The notes: generated by a model from the letters alone, not told the origin. Shown: positions 1 through 8,940, counted from the first letter of the stretch. The stretch: 61,917 nucleotides of DNA from an uncultured Ruminiclostridium sp. (GCA_949878745.1 CATLBH010000008.1:1-61917); one strand, 5' to 3'. Numbers and translations: made by a program.

Positions 1-34
1 ATTCCTTAAGCAGATCCTTTGATGTTTTTTCCAT
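1..34 (-). CDS. 5' end of an unidentified gene running off the window
   Basis: An ATG at 34, preceded by an AAAGGAAG ribosome site about 11 nt upstream, opens a minus-strand frame reading MEKTSKDLLKE before the window ends. It lies about 90 nt downstream of the IS3-type orfA remnant but is too short to be recognised. It could be a host gene or part of a mobile element. Confidence 0.35.
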   Translation of the reverse strand, partial: MEKTSKDLLKE

Positions 35-125
35 TATTAAAACACTTCCTTTCAGTTTTTTCTTAACTTGAGTCTTGGCTGATTGGAAGTGCTTTATTCG
101 GTTTTACACAAAATTTGTTAGGGTC

Positions 126-362
126 TCAAATTTTTCGTTTAGCTACGCCGCAGCTCTGCTGCTGTGCCAGATTAAGCGATTCCTCCGGTGAACGTGTTCC
201 AGATCCAGTGTCTATTTTCCCGGTTTTTGCCTTTCGCAGCCGTGTTCCCAATGTCCCCTTCGGTATTCCAAGCTCTTCTGCGGCACTCTTGTTTCCGATT
301 TCCTTTGCCAGCTTTAATGCTTGCTTCTTGAATTCCTCATCATATTGTTTTACTGTTCCCAT
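126..362 (-). pseudogene. IS3-family transposase OrfA remnant (HTH part only)
   Basis: The protein from the ATG at 362 (MGTVKQYDEEFKKQAL...) has the helix-turn-helix of IS3-type OrfA: YDEEFKKQALKLA, then SAAEELGIPKGTL, then the SRSPEE-like turn. A GAGGAG site 9 nt upstream supports this start over the GTG at 371. OrfA proteins are usually about 100 residues and end in a leucine-zipper coiled coil. Here the frame is lost after residue 70; a zipper-like stretch (AAELRR...TKNLR) continues in another frame broken by stops. No orfB follows. I read it as an inactive fragment. A TTGACA box near 407-412 may be its promoter. Confidence 0.75.
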
Positions 363-430
363 TTTTAACACACTCCTCTTTTTTATTTTACTTTGTATGT
401 TTTGAATGTGTCAAGTTTTATTATACAGTA

Positions 431-583
431 TTAGTCACAGGCAGAATTGGCGAGGAGCGCAAAATACGTCCTTCGACCATTTGCGATATGTATAATAACA
501 ACTGTGCTTTTATTAAACTGGAGTATGCTGAAAGGATATGTAAGGCGCTTGATTGTAAAATCGGGGAACTTATTGAAATGTAA
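431..583 (+). pseudogene. 3' fragment of an XRE/Cro-type HTH regulator
   Basis: The plus-strand frame ending at the TAA at 581-583 reads EERKIRPSTICDMYNNNC, then AFIKLEYAERICKALDCKI and GELIEM. This matches the second half of small Cro/CI-like HTH proteins of Clostridia (the 'TICDLYN...RICKALDC' type). There is no start codon or N-terminal half; the frame runs straight into the IS3 remnant upstream. The likely history is that the insertion sequence cut off the first half of the regulator. A hairpin follows the stop. Confidence 0.6.
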
Positions 584-584
584 A

Positions 585-613
585 AAGCGGCGAGATTTTT
601 TTCTTGCCGCTTG
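585..613 (+). terminator. hairpin after the HTH fragment
   Basis: AAGCGGC and GCCGCTT pair across a T-rich loop directly after the stop at 583, followed by a T-rich stretch. Probably the original terminator of the truncated regulator. Confidence 0.5.
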
Positions 614-788
614 ATTTTGTATTTTGGTTACTTTGCACAAAAATTTGAAAGTTTTCCACACTTTCAACACCCTGTTGAAATTTCGCGTTTTGCGTGGCAG
701 ACAACATTGGGACGGAAACTTTAATACGTTTTCCTTAAAGCTATTTTAACCGTAAATTTTAGTTTTTTTATAGTCTATGCCAACCCCC

Positions 789-817
789 TTGATTTTACCG
801 AAAAAATATGTTACTAT
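789..817 (+). promoter_or_regulatory. sigma-A promoter of the SGNH esterase gene
   Basis: TTGATT, 17 bp, TACTAT, ending 36 bp before the ATG at 854. An AAAGGA ribosome site lies between. The 613-788 stretch before it shows nothing recognisable. Confidence 0.6.
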
Positions 818-853
818 ATTCAATAAAAAAACCACAAGAAAGGAACCCCGAAA

Positions 854-1909
854 ATGAGAACATTACCCAACACCGAACAATTCCTATACAACGGCAGAAT
901 TGACCTGTCCCGGCCCGAAAAGCCCCTTATGACCTACCCCGGCTGCTCCGTGGAAACTGAATTCACTGGCAATAAGCTGGGCATTTACGTTATGAACGAA
1001 GCCATGTTCCAATATTGCTCCGTGGGCGTTATACTCGACGGAATACAATATAAATTCGAGCTGAAAGAAAACGATAAGGAAATTTATATCGAAGTCCCCA
1101 TAAGAGACAATCTCGACGTACATACCCTTTCCGTTTTTAAAAGACAGGCGGCTGCCCACTATATACGCTTCTGCGGCATAGAGACCGAAGAAAACGCCCA
1201 AGTGAGAAAGCCGCAAAAAAATTACTCCTTAAATATAGAGGTGTTCGGCGACAGCGTTTCGGCGGGCGAGATCTGCGAAGCCATATATTACGAGGGCTGC
1301 AGCGACTATCCCGATTTCAATTATGTGGGAATTTACGATAACAGCTACTTCGCCTACCCTTATATATTGGGCAGAAAGCTCAACGCGAGAGTGTTCGACA
1401 ACGCTCAGGGCGGAATAGCCCTTATGGACAAAACAGGCTTTTTCTGCGGCCCCGAAATCGACGACATAATAGGAATCGAAACCACCTACGACAAAGCCAG
1501 CTATGTAAGATACTCAAATGAAGGCTTTTCCGACTGGGATTTCTCTCGCTTCACCCCCGACCTTATTATAATGGCGATGGGGCAAAACGACCACAATCCC
1601 GATCCCTCCGTTATAGACAATCCCGAATTCACCAAGCGCTGGAAGGAAAAATACAAAGAAATAATCGCCGACCTGCGCCGCCGCTACAATAAGCCCGTAA
1701 AGGTGATTATGATACTCACCCTCCTGAACCACGACCCCAAGTGGGATAAGCTTCTTGACGAAATCGAAGCCGAGCTTTCCGACGGAATTACAAAACACTT
1801 TACCTTTACCCGCTGCGGAAAAGCCACCCCCGGACACCCCCGCATAACCGAACAGTTTGAAATGGCCACCGAGCTTGAAGCCTACATAAAAGAATGGTTC
1901 AATCTCTGA
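854..1909 (+). CDS. CE2-like SGNH/GDSL carbohydrate esterase
   Basis: The protein has 351 residues and no signal peptide, so it is probably cytoplasmic. Residues 1-120 look like the beta-sandwich of carbohydrate esterase family 2. From about 125 the SGNH hydrolase fold starts: EVFGDSVSAGE with the nucleophile Ser134, the oxyanion block AQGGIAL (Gly186 region), GQND with Asn245, and GHPR with His328. In CE2 enzymes this architecture removes acetyl groups from xylan or other glycans; the exact substrate here is unknown. The gene has its own promoter. Its 3' end overlaps that of the convergent cysteine desulfurase gene by 11 nt. Confidence 0.85.
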   Translation: MRTLPNTEQFLYNGRIDLSRPEKPLMTYPGCSVETEFTGNKLGIYVMNEAMFQYCSVGVILDGIQYKFELKENDKEIYIEVPIRDNLDVHTLSVFKRQAAAHYIRFCGIETEENAQVRKPQKNYSLNIEVFGDSVSAGEICEAIYYEGCSDYPDFNYVGIYDNSYFAYPYILGRKLNARVFDNAQGGIALMDKTGFFCGPEIDDIIGIETTYDKASYVRYSNEGFSDWDFSRFTPDLIIMAMGQNDHNPDPSVIDNPEFTKRWKEKYKEIIADLRRRYNKPVKVIMILTLLNHDPKWDKLLDEIEAELSDGITKHFTFTRCGKATPGHPRITEQFEMATELEAYIKEWFNL

Positions 1910-3053
1910 GCCTTCGAAGCTTTTCCAAAATACCTGTCAGTTCCCTTATAAAAATATTGATCTCGGCTTCGGTGTTATATCTGCCAAGGCTTATCCTCAA
2001 TCCTCCCCTCGCCAGCTCCTCCGACATTCCCAAACTCATAAGAACGTGAGACGGAAGAACGTCCCCCGAAGTACAGGCGGAGCCGCCGGCACAGGCTATC
2101 CCCTTAAGATCGAGCTGTAAAACCAAACTTTCGCTCTCTATCCCCTCAAAGCTGTAATTCAGTATTGAGGGGATTCTTTTTGTCCTGTCCCCGTTGAAAC
2201 GCGCCCCCTTGGTTTTATCCAGCGCCTCCGTTATTTTTTTTGTTAGTGGGAGCACTGTCTTGTTTTCAATCTCGGCGTTTTCCTTAGTCTCCGCCATAGC
2301 TTCCGCCAAACCGACGATCGAGGCAAGGTTCTCCGTCCCCGCCCTTAGTCCGTGTTCCTGTGTTCCCCCGTTCACGAACGGAACCAAAGGCGCACCCTTC
2401 CGACAGTACAGAAGTCCAACCCCCTTGGGTCCGTGAAGCTTATGTCCCGACACCGACAGATAATCGATCCCGTCCTTTTCCGTATCTATAACCATATGCG
2501 GCGCTGCCTGCACCGCGTCGGTATGAAACAAAACCCCTTTTTTCCCGCAAATCTCCCCGATTTCCCTCACTGGCTGTATGGTTCCTATCTCGTTGTTTAC
2601 GTACATTATCGTAACCAAAGCGGTTTTCCCGTCGATGACCCGCTCAGCGTCCTCCGCCCTTACCACCCCGTTTTCGTATACGGGAAGATACACAGTCTCA
2701 AACCCCCGCTTTTCCAAAGCCTTAACGGTATTAAGTACCGCCTTGTGCTCAAAAGGGGTGGTCACTATCCTGTTTTTCCCTTGCTCTCTCATACTTTCCG
2801 CGGCGGATAAAATCGCCCAGTTGTCGCTTTCGCTGCCCCCGGAGGTGAAATATATCTCCCCCTGTTCACAGGACAGCGCTTTCGCGCACATCAAGCGGGA
2901 GTCTCTCAAAGCGCGTGCGGCTTCCCGTCCGAGAGAATAAATCCCCCCCGGGTTGCCGTAGCTTTCCCTGAGATAAGGCTGCATGGCGTTGAAAACTCTG
3001 TCGCTTATACGAGTGGTGGCGGCGTTGTCAAGATAAATATATGTTTTGCTCAA
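1899..3053 (-). CDS. cysteine desulfurase (NifS/IscS family)
   Basis: A PLP enzyme that takes sulfur from L-cysteine for Fe-S clusters or thiolation. The chain starts YLDNAATT and carries the cofactor His103 (FEHKAV), the Schiff-base lysine Lys205 (SGHKLHGPKG) and the sulfur-accepting Cys327 in GSACTSG. I place the start at the TTG at 3053 because GGAGAAG lies just upstream and the protein then begins next to the conserved YLDNAATT; a longer frame from a TTG at 3104 has no ribosome site. It lies beside nadC and nadB. In Bacillus a NifS-type enzyme serves the Fe-S enzyme NadA, so a role in NAD synthesis is plausible, but supply of MnmA (35.5 kb) is equally possible. Confidence 0.92.
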   Translation of the reverse strand: MSKTYIYLDNAATTRISDRVFNAMQPYLRESYGNPGGIYSLGREAARALRDSRLMCAKALSCEQGEIYFTSGGSESDNWAILSAAESMREQGKNRIVTTPFEHKAVLNTVKALEKRGFETVYLPVYENGVVRAEDAERVIDGKTALVTIMYVNNEIGTIQPVREIGEICGKKGVLFHTDAVQAAPHMVIDTEKDGIDYLSVSGHKLHGPKGVGLLYCRKGAPLVPFVNGGTQEHGLRAGTENLASIVGLAEAMAETKENAEIENKTVLPLTKKITEALDKTKGARFNGDRTKRIPSILNYSFEGIESESLVLQLDLKGIACAGGSACTSGDVLPSHVLMSLGMSEELARGGLRISLGRYNTEAEINIFIRELTGILEKLRRLRD

Positions 3054-3140
3054 AATTCTTCTCCGATTTATACTTAAAGTAATCTTTTTCGACGTTTTAA
3101 ACAAAAGAAACGAGCTGTAAAAACTAAAAGTTACAAGTTA

Positions 3141-3252
3141 TACTAATCTTTAATCATATTGTAGACGAAGTCGGAAATATGATTAAAGATTACTCCCGAA
3201 ACACAAATCTTTGGTCAACATTTTTTGTCTATAATCTGACCAAAGATTAGTA
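3141..3252 (+). repeat. family A element, copy A1
   Basis: Subfamily a. Two hairpins (stems AATCTTTAATCATATT and CTAATCTTTGGTCA with their complements) are joined by the linker CTCCCGAAACAC. The ends TACTAATC and GATTAGTA are inverted. TTA is duplicated at 3138-3140 and 3253-3255. Nearly identical to copy A2 at 37906. Confidence 0.85.
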
Positions 3253-3289
3253 TTAAAACATCTTAGATGAAATCGTATTAAAGTTTCCG

Positions 3290-3560
3290 TCCGCCCTTTT
3301 CAAAGGGCGGAGGGCGAAATACTTTACGCCGTAGCTGCAAAAAGGGGTTTTGCAAAGCAAAATTTCGGACGGAGTCCGAAAAACGTTTGCGTCAGAGACC
3401 GGCGCGAAGCGACAGTTTCATAACGCCTCCGAAGAAGGTGAATTGAAAAACAGTTCGGCGGACTGTTTTTCAATAGGGGAAGCCCTTCAAGAGAGGGCTT
3501 CCCCTGTTACGACAACCTCAAGTTTCCCTTCGGGGTTCCCCCCGAACGGTACACACCCCA
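3290..3560. repeat. family G hairpin cluster
   Basis: A run of strong inverted repeats: GTCCGCCC/GGGCGGA near 3290-3313, TTGAAAAACAGT/ACTGTTTTTCAA near 3443-3474, and GGGGAAGCCC/GGGCTTCCCC at 3477-3507, then GTTACGACAA and CCCTTCGGGG. The last two parts recur at 14762-14830. It lies downstream of the prolyl-tRNA deacylase gene and probably ends its transcript. Confidence 0.65.
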
Positions 3561-3581
3561 AACTCGTCAAAAACCCACAAA

Positions 3582-4076
3582 TTATAACTCCGCGTAAACA
3601 ATCTCATTCCCATGCTCACGAACCACCCTAACCACATCCTCAAAATCAATAAAAATCGTAGCGGTATTTTCATTAGGATGCAGCGCGAAGCACTTTTCCC
3701 CCTTCAGCTCCTCGTCAAACACCACCGTAACCGCCCTTTCCTCATCATTAAGCACACTAAAAGAAGAAACCGACCCCGGCTTTACCTTAAGATACCTGTC
3801 AAGCCGCTCCTCCGAACCGAAAGACAGTCTTGTGGAACCGATTTTTTCCGCCAGCCGCTTCAAATCCGTTTTCTTGTCCACGGTGGTCACCGCGAGATAA
3901 TGCTTGTCCCCTTTGGCGTTTCGCAAAAACAGGTTTTTGCTAACCTTATAACCGTCCCATATATGAAGCCCGCTTTTTTCCTTATCCTCCGCCGAAAAAA
4001 CGGCAATATGCTCCTCCTTCCGATAGCTTATCCCCTTTTTTTCAAGAGTTTCGTATACAATAGGCTGTCCCAACAT
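3582..4076 (-). CDS. prolyl-tRNA deacylase (YbaK/ProX editing domain)
   Basis: A free-standing trans-editing protein of 164 residues that hydrolyses mischarged tRNA-Pro, typically Ala-tRNA-Pro. The YbaK/ProX fold is seen in VSKNLFLRNAKGDKHYL, with the conserved lysine after VS, followed by RLSFGSEERL and GSVSSFSVLND. I chose the ATG at 4076 because it overlaps the nadC stop as TAATG and has GGAG 9 nt upstream. The ATG at 4091, which lies inside nadC, has no ribosome site. The overlap indicates translation coupled to nadC; there is no evident metabolic link between the two. Confidence 0.85.
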   Translation of the reverse strand: MLGQPIVYETLEKKGISYRKEEHIAVFSAEDKEKSGLHIWDGYKVSKNLFLRNAKGDKHYLAVTTVDKKTDLKRLAEKIGSTRLSFGSEERLDRYLKVKPGSVSSFSVLNDEERAVTVVFDEELKGEKCFALHPNENTATIFIDFEDVVRVVREHGNEIVYAEL

Positions 4077-4918
4077 TACTTTTTTCTCCATTTCATTGAA
4101 ATGTCAAAGGCCTTGACGCTGTGAGTCAATGCTCCGAGGCTTATTATATCTACCCCTGTTTCGGCAATCTCCTTTATGTTGTCAAGAGTAACGTTTCCGC
4201 TGGCTTCAAGCTTAGCCTTCCCACCCGTCAGCTTAACCGCCTCTTTCATTTCCTCACAGCTCATATTGTCCAACATAATAACGTCGGTCCCACAGTCCAA
4301 AGCCTCTTTAACCTCTTCCAAGGTGCGCGCCTCCACCTCTATTTTCAGCATATGCCCCGCCTTTTCACGCAGTGCCTTTACCGCCGCGGTAATCCCGCCG
4401 TAAGCGTCGATATGGTTGTCTTTGAGCATTGCAGCGTCGGTGAGATTATAGCGGTGGTTTTTCCCGCCGCCCACGGCTACCGAATATTTTTGAAGCGGGC
4501 GAAGTCCCGGAAGGGTCTTTCTGGTGTCGGCCACCGAAGCGTTTGTACCCTCCGCCAGATCGGCGCATTTTCTCGTATAAGTGGCAATTCCGCTCATATG
4601 CTGAATAAGATTAAGCGAAGTCCGCTCCGCCTTGAGCATCGCGGCGGTATTGCCCTTAAATTCCGCGATAACGTCTCCTTTTTTCACTTTATCCCCGTCC
4701 CTGAACAAAAATTTTATTTCAATATTTTCGTCAAGAAGCTTAAACACCCGCGCCGCAACCTCAACCCCCGCCAAAACTCCGCTGTCTTTAGCCATAAAAT
4801 AAGCCTCCGAAACGTCGTTTTCGGGAATAAGGAGGTCAGTGGTGCTGTCGATGTAGTTTATGTCTTCGGTTAGGGCGGTTTTTATTATGTCGTCGATGTA
4901 GAATTGTTGTAGTTTCAT
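4076..4918 (-). CDS. nadC: nicotinate-nucleotide pyrophosphorylase (carboxylating)
   Basis: Quinolinate phosphoribosyltransferase: quinolinate plus PRPP gives nicotinate mononucleotide, the third step of NAD de novo synthesis. The 280-residue length is typical. Visible family blocks are TSLNLIQHMSGIATYTRK, ADTRKTLPGLR, KYSVAVGGGKNHR, LKDNHI, KIEVEARTLEE, MLDNMS, LEASGNV and ISLGALTHS, with the expected catalytic lysines, arginines and glutamates. An AAAGGA site precedes the ATG. nadB lies upstream on the same strand, separated by about 840 bp of repeats, so the two may not share one transcript. Confidence 0.96.
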   Translation of the reverse strand: MKLQQFYIDDIIKTALTEDINYIDSTTDLLIPENDVSEAYFMAKDSGVLAGVEVAARVFKLLDENIEIKFLFRDGDKVKKGDVIAEFKGNTAAMLKAERTSLNLIQHMSGIATYTRKCADLAEGTNASVADTRKTLPGLRPLQKYSVAVGGGKNHRYNLTDAAMLKDNHIDAYGGITAAVKALREKAGHMLKIEVEARTLEEVKEALDCGTDVIMLDNMSCEEMKEAVKLTGGKAKLEASGNVTLDNIKEIAETGVDIISLGALTHSVKAFDISMKWRKK

Positions 4919-4975
4919 TTTTTTATTATGTCCTTTCTTTTGATTATGATTAAAAGGGGGAGGGCTTGCCGCAAG

Positions 4976-5075
4976 GGGTAAAAAGGTTTTTATCGAAGGT
5001 CGATTTCTTTTTACAATGCTTTATTTTTTACACTGCCGTGAAGGGGCGCTCCCGCAGGGGGAAAACGATAAGTTT
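4976..5075 (+). repeat. partial copy of family E
   Basis: The stretch ATCGAAGGTCGATT, ACAATGCTTTATT, CACTGCCGTG, GGGCGCTCCCGC repeats the first 100 bp of the adjacent full copy at 5095. It looks like a partial tandem duplication. Confidence 0.6.
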
Positions 5076-5094
5076 TGCTAACCGCATGGTGTAA

Positions 5095-5401
5095 AATTCT
5101 TATCGAAAGTTGATTACTTTCTACAATGCTTTATTTTTGCACTGGCCGTGCAGGGCCGCTCCCGCGGGGGGCTTAAGGTGACACCAAAGGGGTGGAGATG
5201 GTGAACAGGCTTCGCAATGTTGGTTTTTGATATAATGTTGCTTGTTTTTGTCGAAATATACCGATTCGGCGTAGCCTGTTCCCCACTCTCCCCCCCTTAG
5301 GTTTCACCTTAAGAATCCCTTCCTTACCCCCCTCTGGGTGTTTTATCGTCAATATAGGTTTTTCTCTCATAAAATGCTGTTCCGACGATTGCTATTATCG
5401 T
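5095..5401 (+). repeat. family E repeat, copy 1
   Basis: About 300 bp, closely matching 28100-28410. Nested inverted repeats include GCGGGGGGCTTAAGGTG against CACCTTAAG, and GAACAGGCTTCGC against GCGTAGCCTGTTC. An open frame on the minus strand inside it is a by-product of the repeat, not a gene. Confidence 0.75.
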
Positions 5402-5554
5402 ATGTTATATTTTGCTCCTGGGTTAGTTATTTTATATAACTGCTCCCAATAAACCTTTTTCGTCCGATTTTCTTATTTACCTATCGGTAATTGCCAATAA
5501 TTGCGTACCCGTAAAACACTTTGCTTTTGTCTTGCGTATCAAATTCCGCAACCT

Positions 5555-5718
5555 GCTCCATCAGTAAAAACTGCTCCTACGCCAAAACTACCCCACCGCA
5601 GGGGGCGCAGCCCTGATTTTCCTAACGGAAAATCAGTCGCCGCTCCGCATTCGCTCCGCGTCGGCTCACTCCGCCTCCGGCTCCGTTCGCGGCTGCGCCG
5701 CCGCCAATCTCCCCCCAA
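5555..5718 (-). repeat. family D repeat, copy 1
   Basis: About 165 bp, GC-rich, with the core GGCGCAGCCGCGAACGG, GTGAGCCGACGCGGAGCG, the palindrome GATTTTCC/GGAAAATC, and GTAGGAGCAG. Two more copies lie at 32252 and 34650. The motif GGGTACGCAAT occurs 25-50 bp beyond the same end in all three. Confidence 0.75.
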
Positions 5719-5756
5719 AAAAATGTTTCCCATTAAAAACTCTTATCTCCCTCTCT

Positions 5757-7241
5757 CTACTCCTCCCCATTACCTTTACCTCTTTCCACAACCTCCCCCA
5801 AAATAATACAAGCCACCGTAGCCACCGATTTAGCCTCAATATAATCCGGAGTCAAAGCGTACCCCCCTTTATCCAGCATCTCCTTAATCTCCTCAACCCT
5901 TTTAAGCCCCCTCTCCGCCTCATCATAATTAGGCACCACAAAATAAGCCTTCTGCATAATATGTCTAACCTCCGTGCGCAATCCCGAAGGCAGCTCCTCC
6001 CCTTCCGGCGAACGGAAAGTCCCCTCTACCCGAGAGTAATCCTTGGCGGCGGGAGTGGTAAGATTTATCTGTTCCGCAATCAGCCTACTGAACACAAGCG
6101 CCTCCAAAAGGGAGTTGGAAGCGAGGCGGTTAACTCCGTGAACTCCCGTATGGGCGCATTCTCCCGCCGCGTACAGGCCTCTTACCGAGGTGGCTCCGTT
6201 CCCGTCAACGTCTATTCCACCCATAAGATAGTGCTGACAGGGATAAATGGGTATAGGCTCCTTAGTCATATCATACCCCTTTTCAAGCACCCTCTTGTAT
6301 ATCATCGGGAAGCGGTTCCTCACAAATTCGGGATCCTTATAAGAAATATCAAGCCAGAATTCGTCGCTCCCCACCGCCTCCTGTTCCTTCATCATACACT
6401 TAGACACCACGTCGCGGGGAGCAAGCTCCTTCCGCTCCGGTTCATACTTGTGCATAAACCTTTCCTTGTTGGCGTTGAGAAGATACGCCCCTTCCCCCCT
6501 TACCGCCTCGGAAACAAGGAAGCATTCGCGGTTTTTCCTGTCCGCAAAAGCGGTGGGATGAAACTGAACATAGCTTAAATGCTTTATTTTAGCGCCGAGA
6601 TTATAGGCGAACTGTATCCCGTCCCCCGTGGCTATGGCGGAATTTGTTGTAAAATCGTAAACTCTTCCTATTCCCCCTGTTGCCAAAACCACCGCTTTTG
6701 TGGTATAATAGTGGTGCTTGCCCGATTTGAAGATATCGAGATAAAAATCCTCCCCGTTTTTTTCAAGCCCCAAAAGGTGAGAATTTTCCATTAAGTTGAG
6801 GTTTTTAAGCTTTATGACCTGATCTATGAGGGCGGTCACTATCTCGAAACCCGTGCTGTCCTTATGATGGGCGATACGGTGGCGGGAGTGTCCCCCCTCC
6901 AGCGTGAGATTCACCGAGCCGTCCTCGTTGCGGTCAAAATCCACGCCGTACTTTATAAGGTTTTTAACGTCGGTGGGTCCCTGCTCCACAAGAATTTTAA
7001 GATTGTTCATATCGTTCTTGTAGCCGCCCGCAATAAGGGTATCCTTAATGTGAAGGGAATAGTCGTCGTCCTTTGGGTTCATTACCGCGGCCACCCCGCC
7101 CTGAGCCAGAGCCGAGTTGCAAAGAGTGATCTCCTTTTTGGAAATCATAAGGATTTTCAACGCGCGGTTAAGGTTAAGGGCACAGTAAAGACCCGACACC
7201 CCCGACCCTACTATGATTACGTCAAATTTTTCAAATTGCAT
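5757..7241 (-). CDS. nadB: L-aspartate oxidase
   Basis: FAD enzyme that oxidises L-aspartate to iminoaspartate, the first NAD de novo step. The N-terminus holds the dinucleotide-binding VGSGVSGLYCALNL, followed by SALAQGGVAAV, GGHSRHRIAHHKDSTG, the FAD-linked SEAVRGEGAYLL and QHYLMGGIDVD, and an Asn-Ser pair late in the domain; about 494 residues is normal. I place the start at the ATG at 7241, 9 nt after AAAGGAG; the ATG at 7250 abuts the ribosome site and cannot use it. The partner nadA (quinolinate synthase) is not in the window. Confidence 0.96.
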   Translation of the reverse strand: MQFEKFDVIIVGSGVSGLYCALNLNRALKILMISKKEITLCNSALAQGGVAAVMNPKDDDYSLHIKDTLIAGGYKNDMNNLKILVEQGPTDVKNLIKYGVDFDRNEDGSVNLTLEGGHSRHRIAHHKDSTGFEIVTALIDQVIKLKNLNLMENSHLLGLEKNGEDFYLDIFKSGKHHYYTTKAVVLATGGIGRVYDFTTNSAIATGDGIQFAYNLGAKIKHLSYVQFHPTAFADRKNRECFLVSEAVRGEGAYLLNANKERFMHKYEPERKELAPRDVVSKCMMKEQEAVGSDEFWLDISYKDPEFVRNRFPMIYKRVLEKGYDMTKEPIPIYPCQHYLMGGIDVDGNGATSVRGLYAAGECAHTGVHGVNRLASNSLLEALVFSRLIAEQINLTTPAAKDYSRVEGTFRSPEGEELPSGLRTEVRHIMQKAYFVVPNYDEAERGLKRVEEIKEMLDKGGYALTPDYIEAKSVATVACIILGEVVERGKGNGEE

Positions 7242-7411
7242 CGCAAGCATCTCCTTTTGCCTTTATAAAGGCTAAAAATCATTATAAGGGAATATTTCAA
7301 GATTTTCCCTTGAAAGGACTGAGTAAAATGGTAATTATCAAGTTAAGAGCCAAAAACTGAACAAAATTTTTATCCAAAGGAGGAGAGAAAATGATCATTA
7401 AATAATTTTAA

Positions 7412-7502
7412 TACTAATCCCTTTAAAACTGTGGGATTAGTGTTTCGGGAGCAACCCTTTATAAATTGTGGATTTTATCCATAGTTTAAAAAAGGGTTGT
7501 TA
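7412..7502 (-). repeat. family A element, copy A5
   Basis: Subfamily d in reverse orientation. Hairpins TAATCCC/GGGATTA and AACCCTTT/AAAGGGTT are joined by the linker complement TGTTTCGGGAGC. TAA is duplicated at 7409-7411 and 7503-7505. It fills most of the gap between the divergent nadB and hflX genes. Confidence 0.85.
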
Positions 7503-7575
7503 TAAGCGTATCGGAAAAAATATTTCGGATATGCCGGACAAACAAGATAACAACCGCATTCCTTTGGAGGTATAT

Positions 7576-8820
7576 ATGACCGAAAATATTAAAGAAGAAA
7601 TTATAACAAAAGCGATTCTTGCCGCCGCCGACTGCGGCGAATACGACTGCGAATCCTCTATGAAGGAGCTGGAGGAGCTTGCCAAAACCGCCGGAGCCGA
7701 AGTCGTGGCTCAGGTTATCCAAAAGCGCTCCGCTCCCGAACCCGCCACCGTTATCGGCGAGGGTAAAATAGAGGAGCTTCGAGATCTGGTGAACAAGCTT
7801 GAAGCCGACCTTGTAATATTCGACTGTGAACTGACGGCCAGCAGGATAAGAAATATCGAAGATACGGTAAATGTAAGGGTAATCGACCGCACCATGCTTA
7901 TTTTGGATATTTTCGCGGGGCGCGCCGTTACAAACGAGGGTAAATTACAGGTAGAGCTGGCTCAGCTGAAATACCGACTTCCCCGTCTGGCGGGAATAGG
8001 CGCGTCAATGTCGAGGCTCGGCGCGGGAATAGGAACGAGAGGCCCCGGCGAAACAAAGCTTGAAACCGACCGCCGCCATATAAGGAGCAGAATAACCAAG
8101 CTTGAGGAAAACCTGAAGGAGCTTGAAAAAAGAAGAAGCTTTTCCCGTTCCCGAAGGAAGAAAGACAATGTTCTGACCGCCGCCATAGTGGGTTACACCA
8201 ACGCGGGAAAATCCACCCTTTTGAACAATCTCACGGGAGCAAACGTTCTGGCCGAGGATAAGCTTTTCGCCACCCTTGACTTAACCTCCCGCGGAATAGA
8301 GCTGCCCGACGGACGAACCGTATTGGTAACGGACACGGTGGGACTTATCCGAAGACTTCCCCACAATCTTGTGGAAGCTTTCAAGTCCACCCTCGAAGAA
8401 GCTTCAAGCGCCGACATTATCCTCCACGTACTGGACATAAGCGACAGCGAAGCGGCGGAAAAAGCGGAAACCACAAGTATGCTTCTGACCGAGCTGGGCT
8501 GCGGCGGTATTCCGGTGGTCAACGTGCTGAACAAGTGCGACCTTATGGAAAACAACATTCCCGAAAGCAAGGATACCATAAAAATCTGCGCAAAAACCGG
8601 AGAAGGCTTTGACAGACTGCTTAAAGCGATCTCCGAAAACCTCCCCGAAAGCTCGAAAAGAATAACCCTCCTTCTCCCCTACGACAAAGGCGGCCTTACC
8701 GCCAAAATAAGGGAAAAGGGAAAGGTGTTTTCCGAGGAATACACCGAAAACGGGATAAAAGTCGACGCGCTGGCGGATATTACGGTGCTTAAAGAACTGG
8801 AGCCTTATAAAGCGGATTAA
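7576..8820 (+). CDS. hflX: ribosome-associated GTPase HflX
   Basis: HflX binds the 50S subunit and splits stalled ribosomes. The N-terminal domain carries VIGEGK and the linker motif GIGTRGPGETKLETDRR (151-167), followed by a coiled coil. The G domain has Walker A GYTNAGKST (206-214), G3 DTVG and G4 NKCD. I start at the ATG at 7576 because TTGGAGG lies 5 nt upstream; an in-frame ATG at 7468 lies inside repeat A5 and would add 36 unrelated residues. The product is 414 residues. Confidence 0.96.
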   Translation: MTENIKEEIITKAILAAADCGEYDCESSMKELEELAKTAGAEVVAQVIQKRSAPEPATVIGEGKIEELRDLVNKLEADLVIFDCELTASRIRNIEDTVNVRVIDRTMLILDIFAGRAVTNEGKLQVELAQLKYRLPRLAGIGASMSRLGAGIGTRGPGETKLETDRRHIRSRITKLEENLKELEKRRSFSRSRRKKDNVLTAAIVGYTNAGKSTLLNNLTGANVLAEDKLFATLDLTSRGIELPDGRTVLVTDTVGLIRRLPHNLVEAFKSTLEEASSADIILHVLDISDSEAAEKAETTSMLLTELGCGGIPVVNVLNKCDLMENNIPESKDTIKICAKTGEGFDRLLKAISENLPESSKRITLLLPYDKGGLTAKIREKGKVFSEEYTENGIKVDALADITVLKELEPYKAD

Positions 8821-8886
8821 CACAATCGGGTGTTATTCAGACCGACCTGATCTAAAACACTTAATACTTTACAATAAACCTTTGGT

Positions 8887-8920
8887 TTGCCGCAGGAAGA
8901 AAATTTCTTCCTGCGGCAAT
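8887..8920 (+). terminator. hairpin after hflX
   Basis: A 14-bp near-perfect stem, GCCGCAGGAAGAAA paired with TTTCTTCCTGCGGC. There is no long T-run after it; it may act with the next hairpin. Confidence 0.6.
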
Positions 8921-8940
8921 TCATTTGGAATATTCATTAC

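Noticed and set aside
5501-5806. ORFs inside the family D repeats (also at 32235 and 34612)
   Set aside because: The similar translations (GDWRRRSRERS-like) arise because the DNA is a repeat; frames differ, with no ribosome sites or consistent ends.
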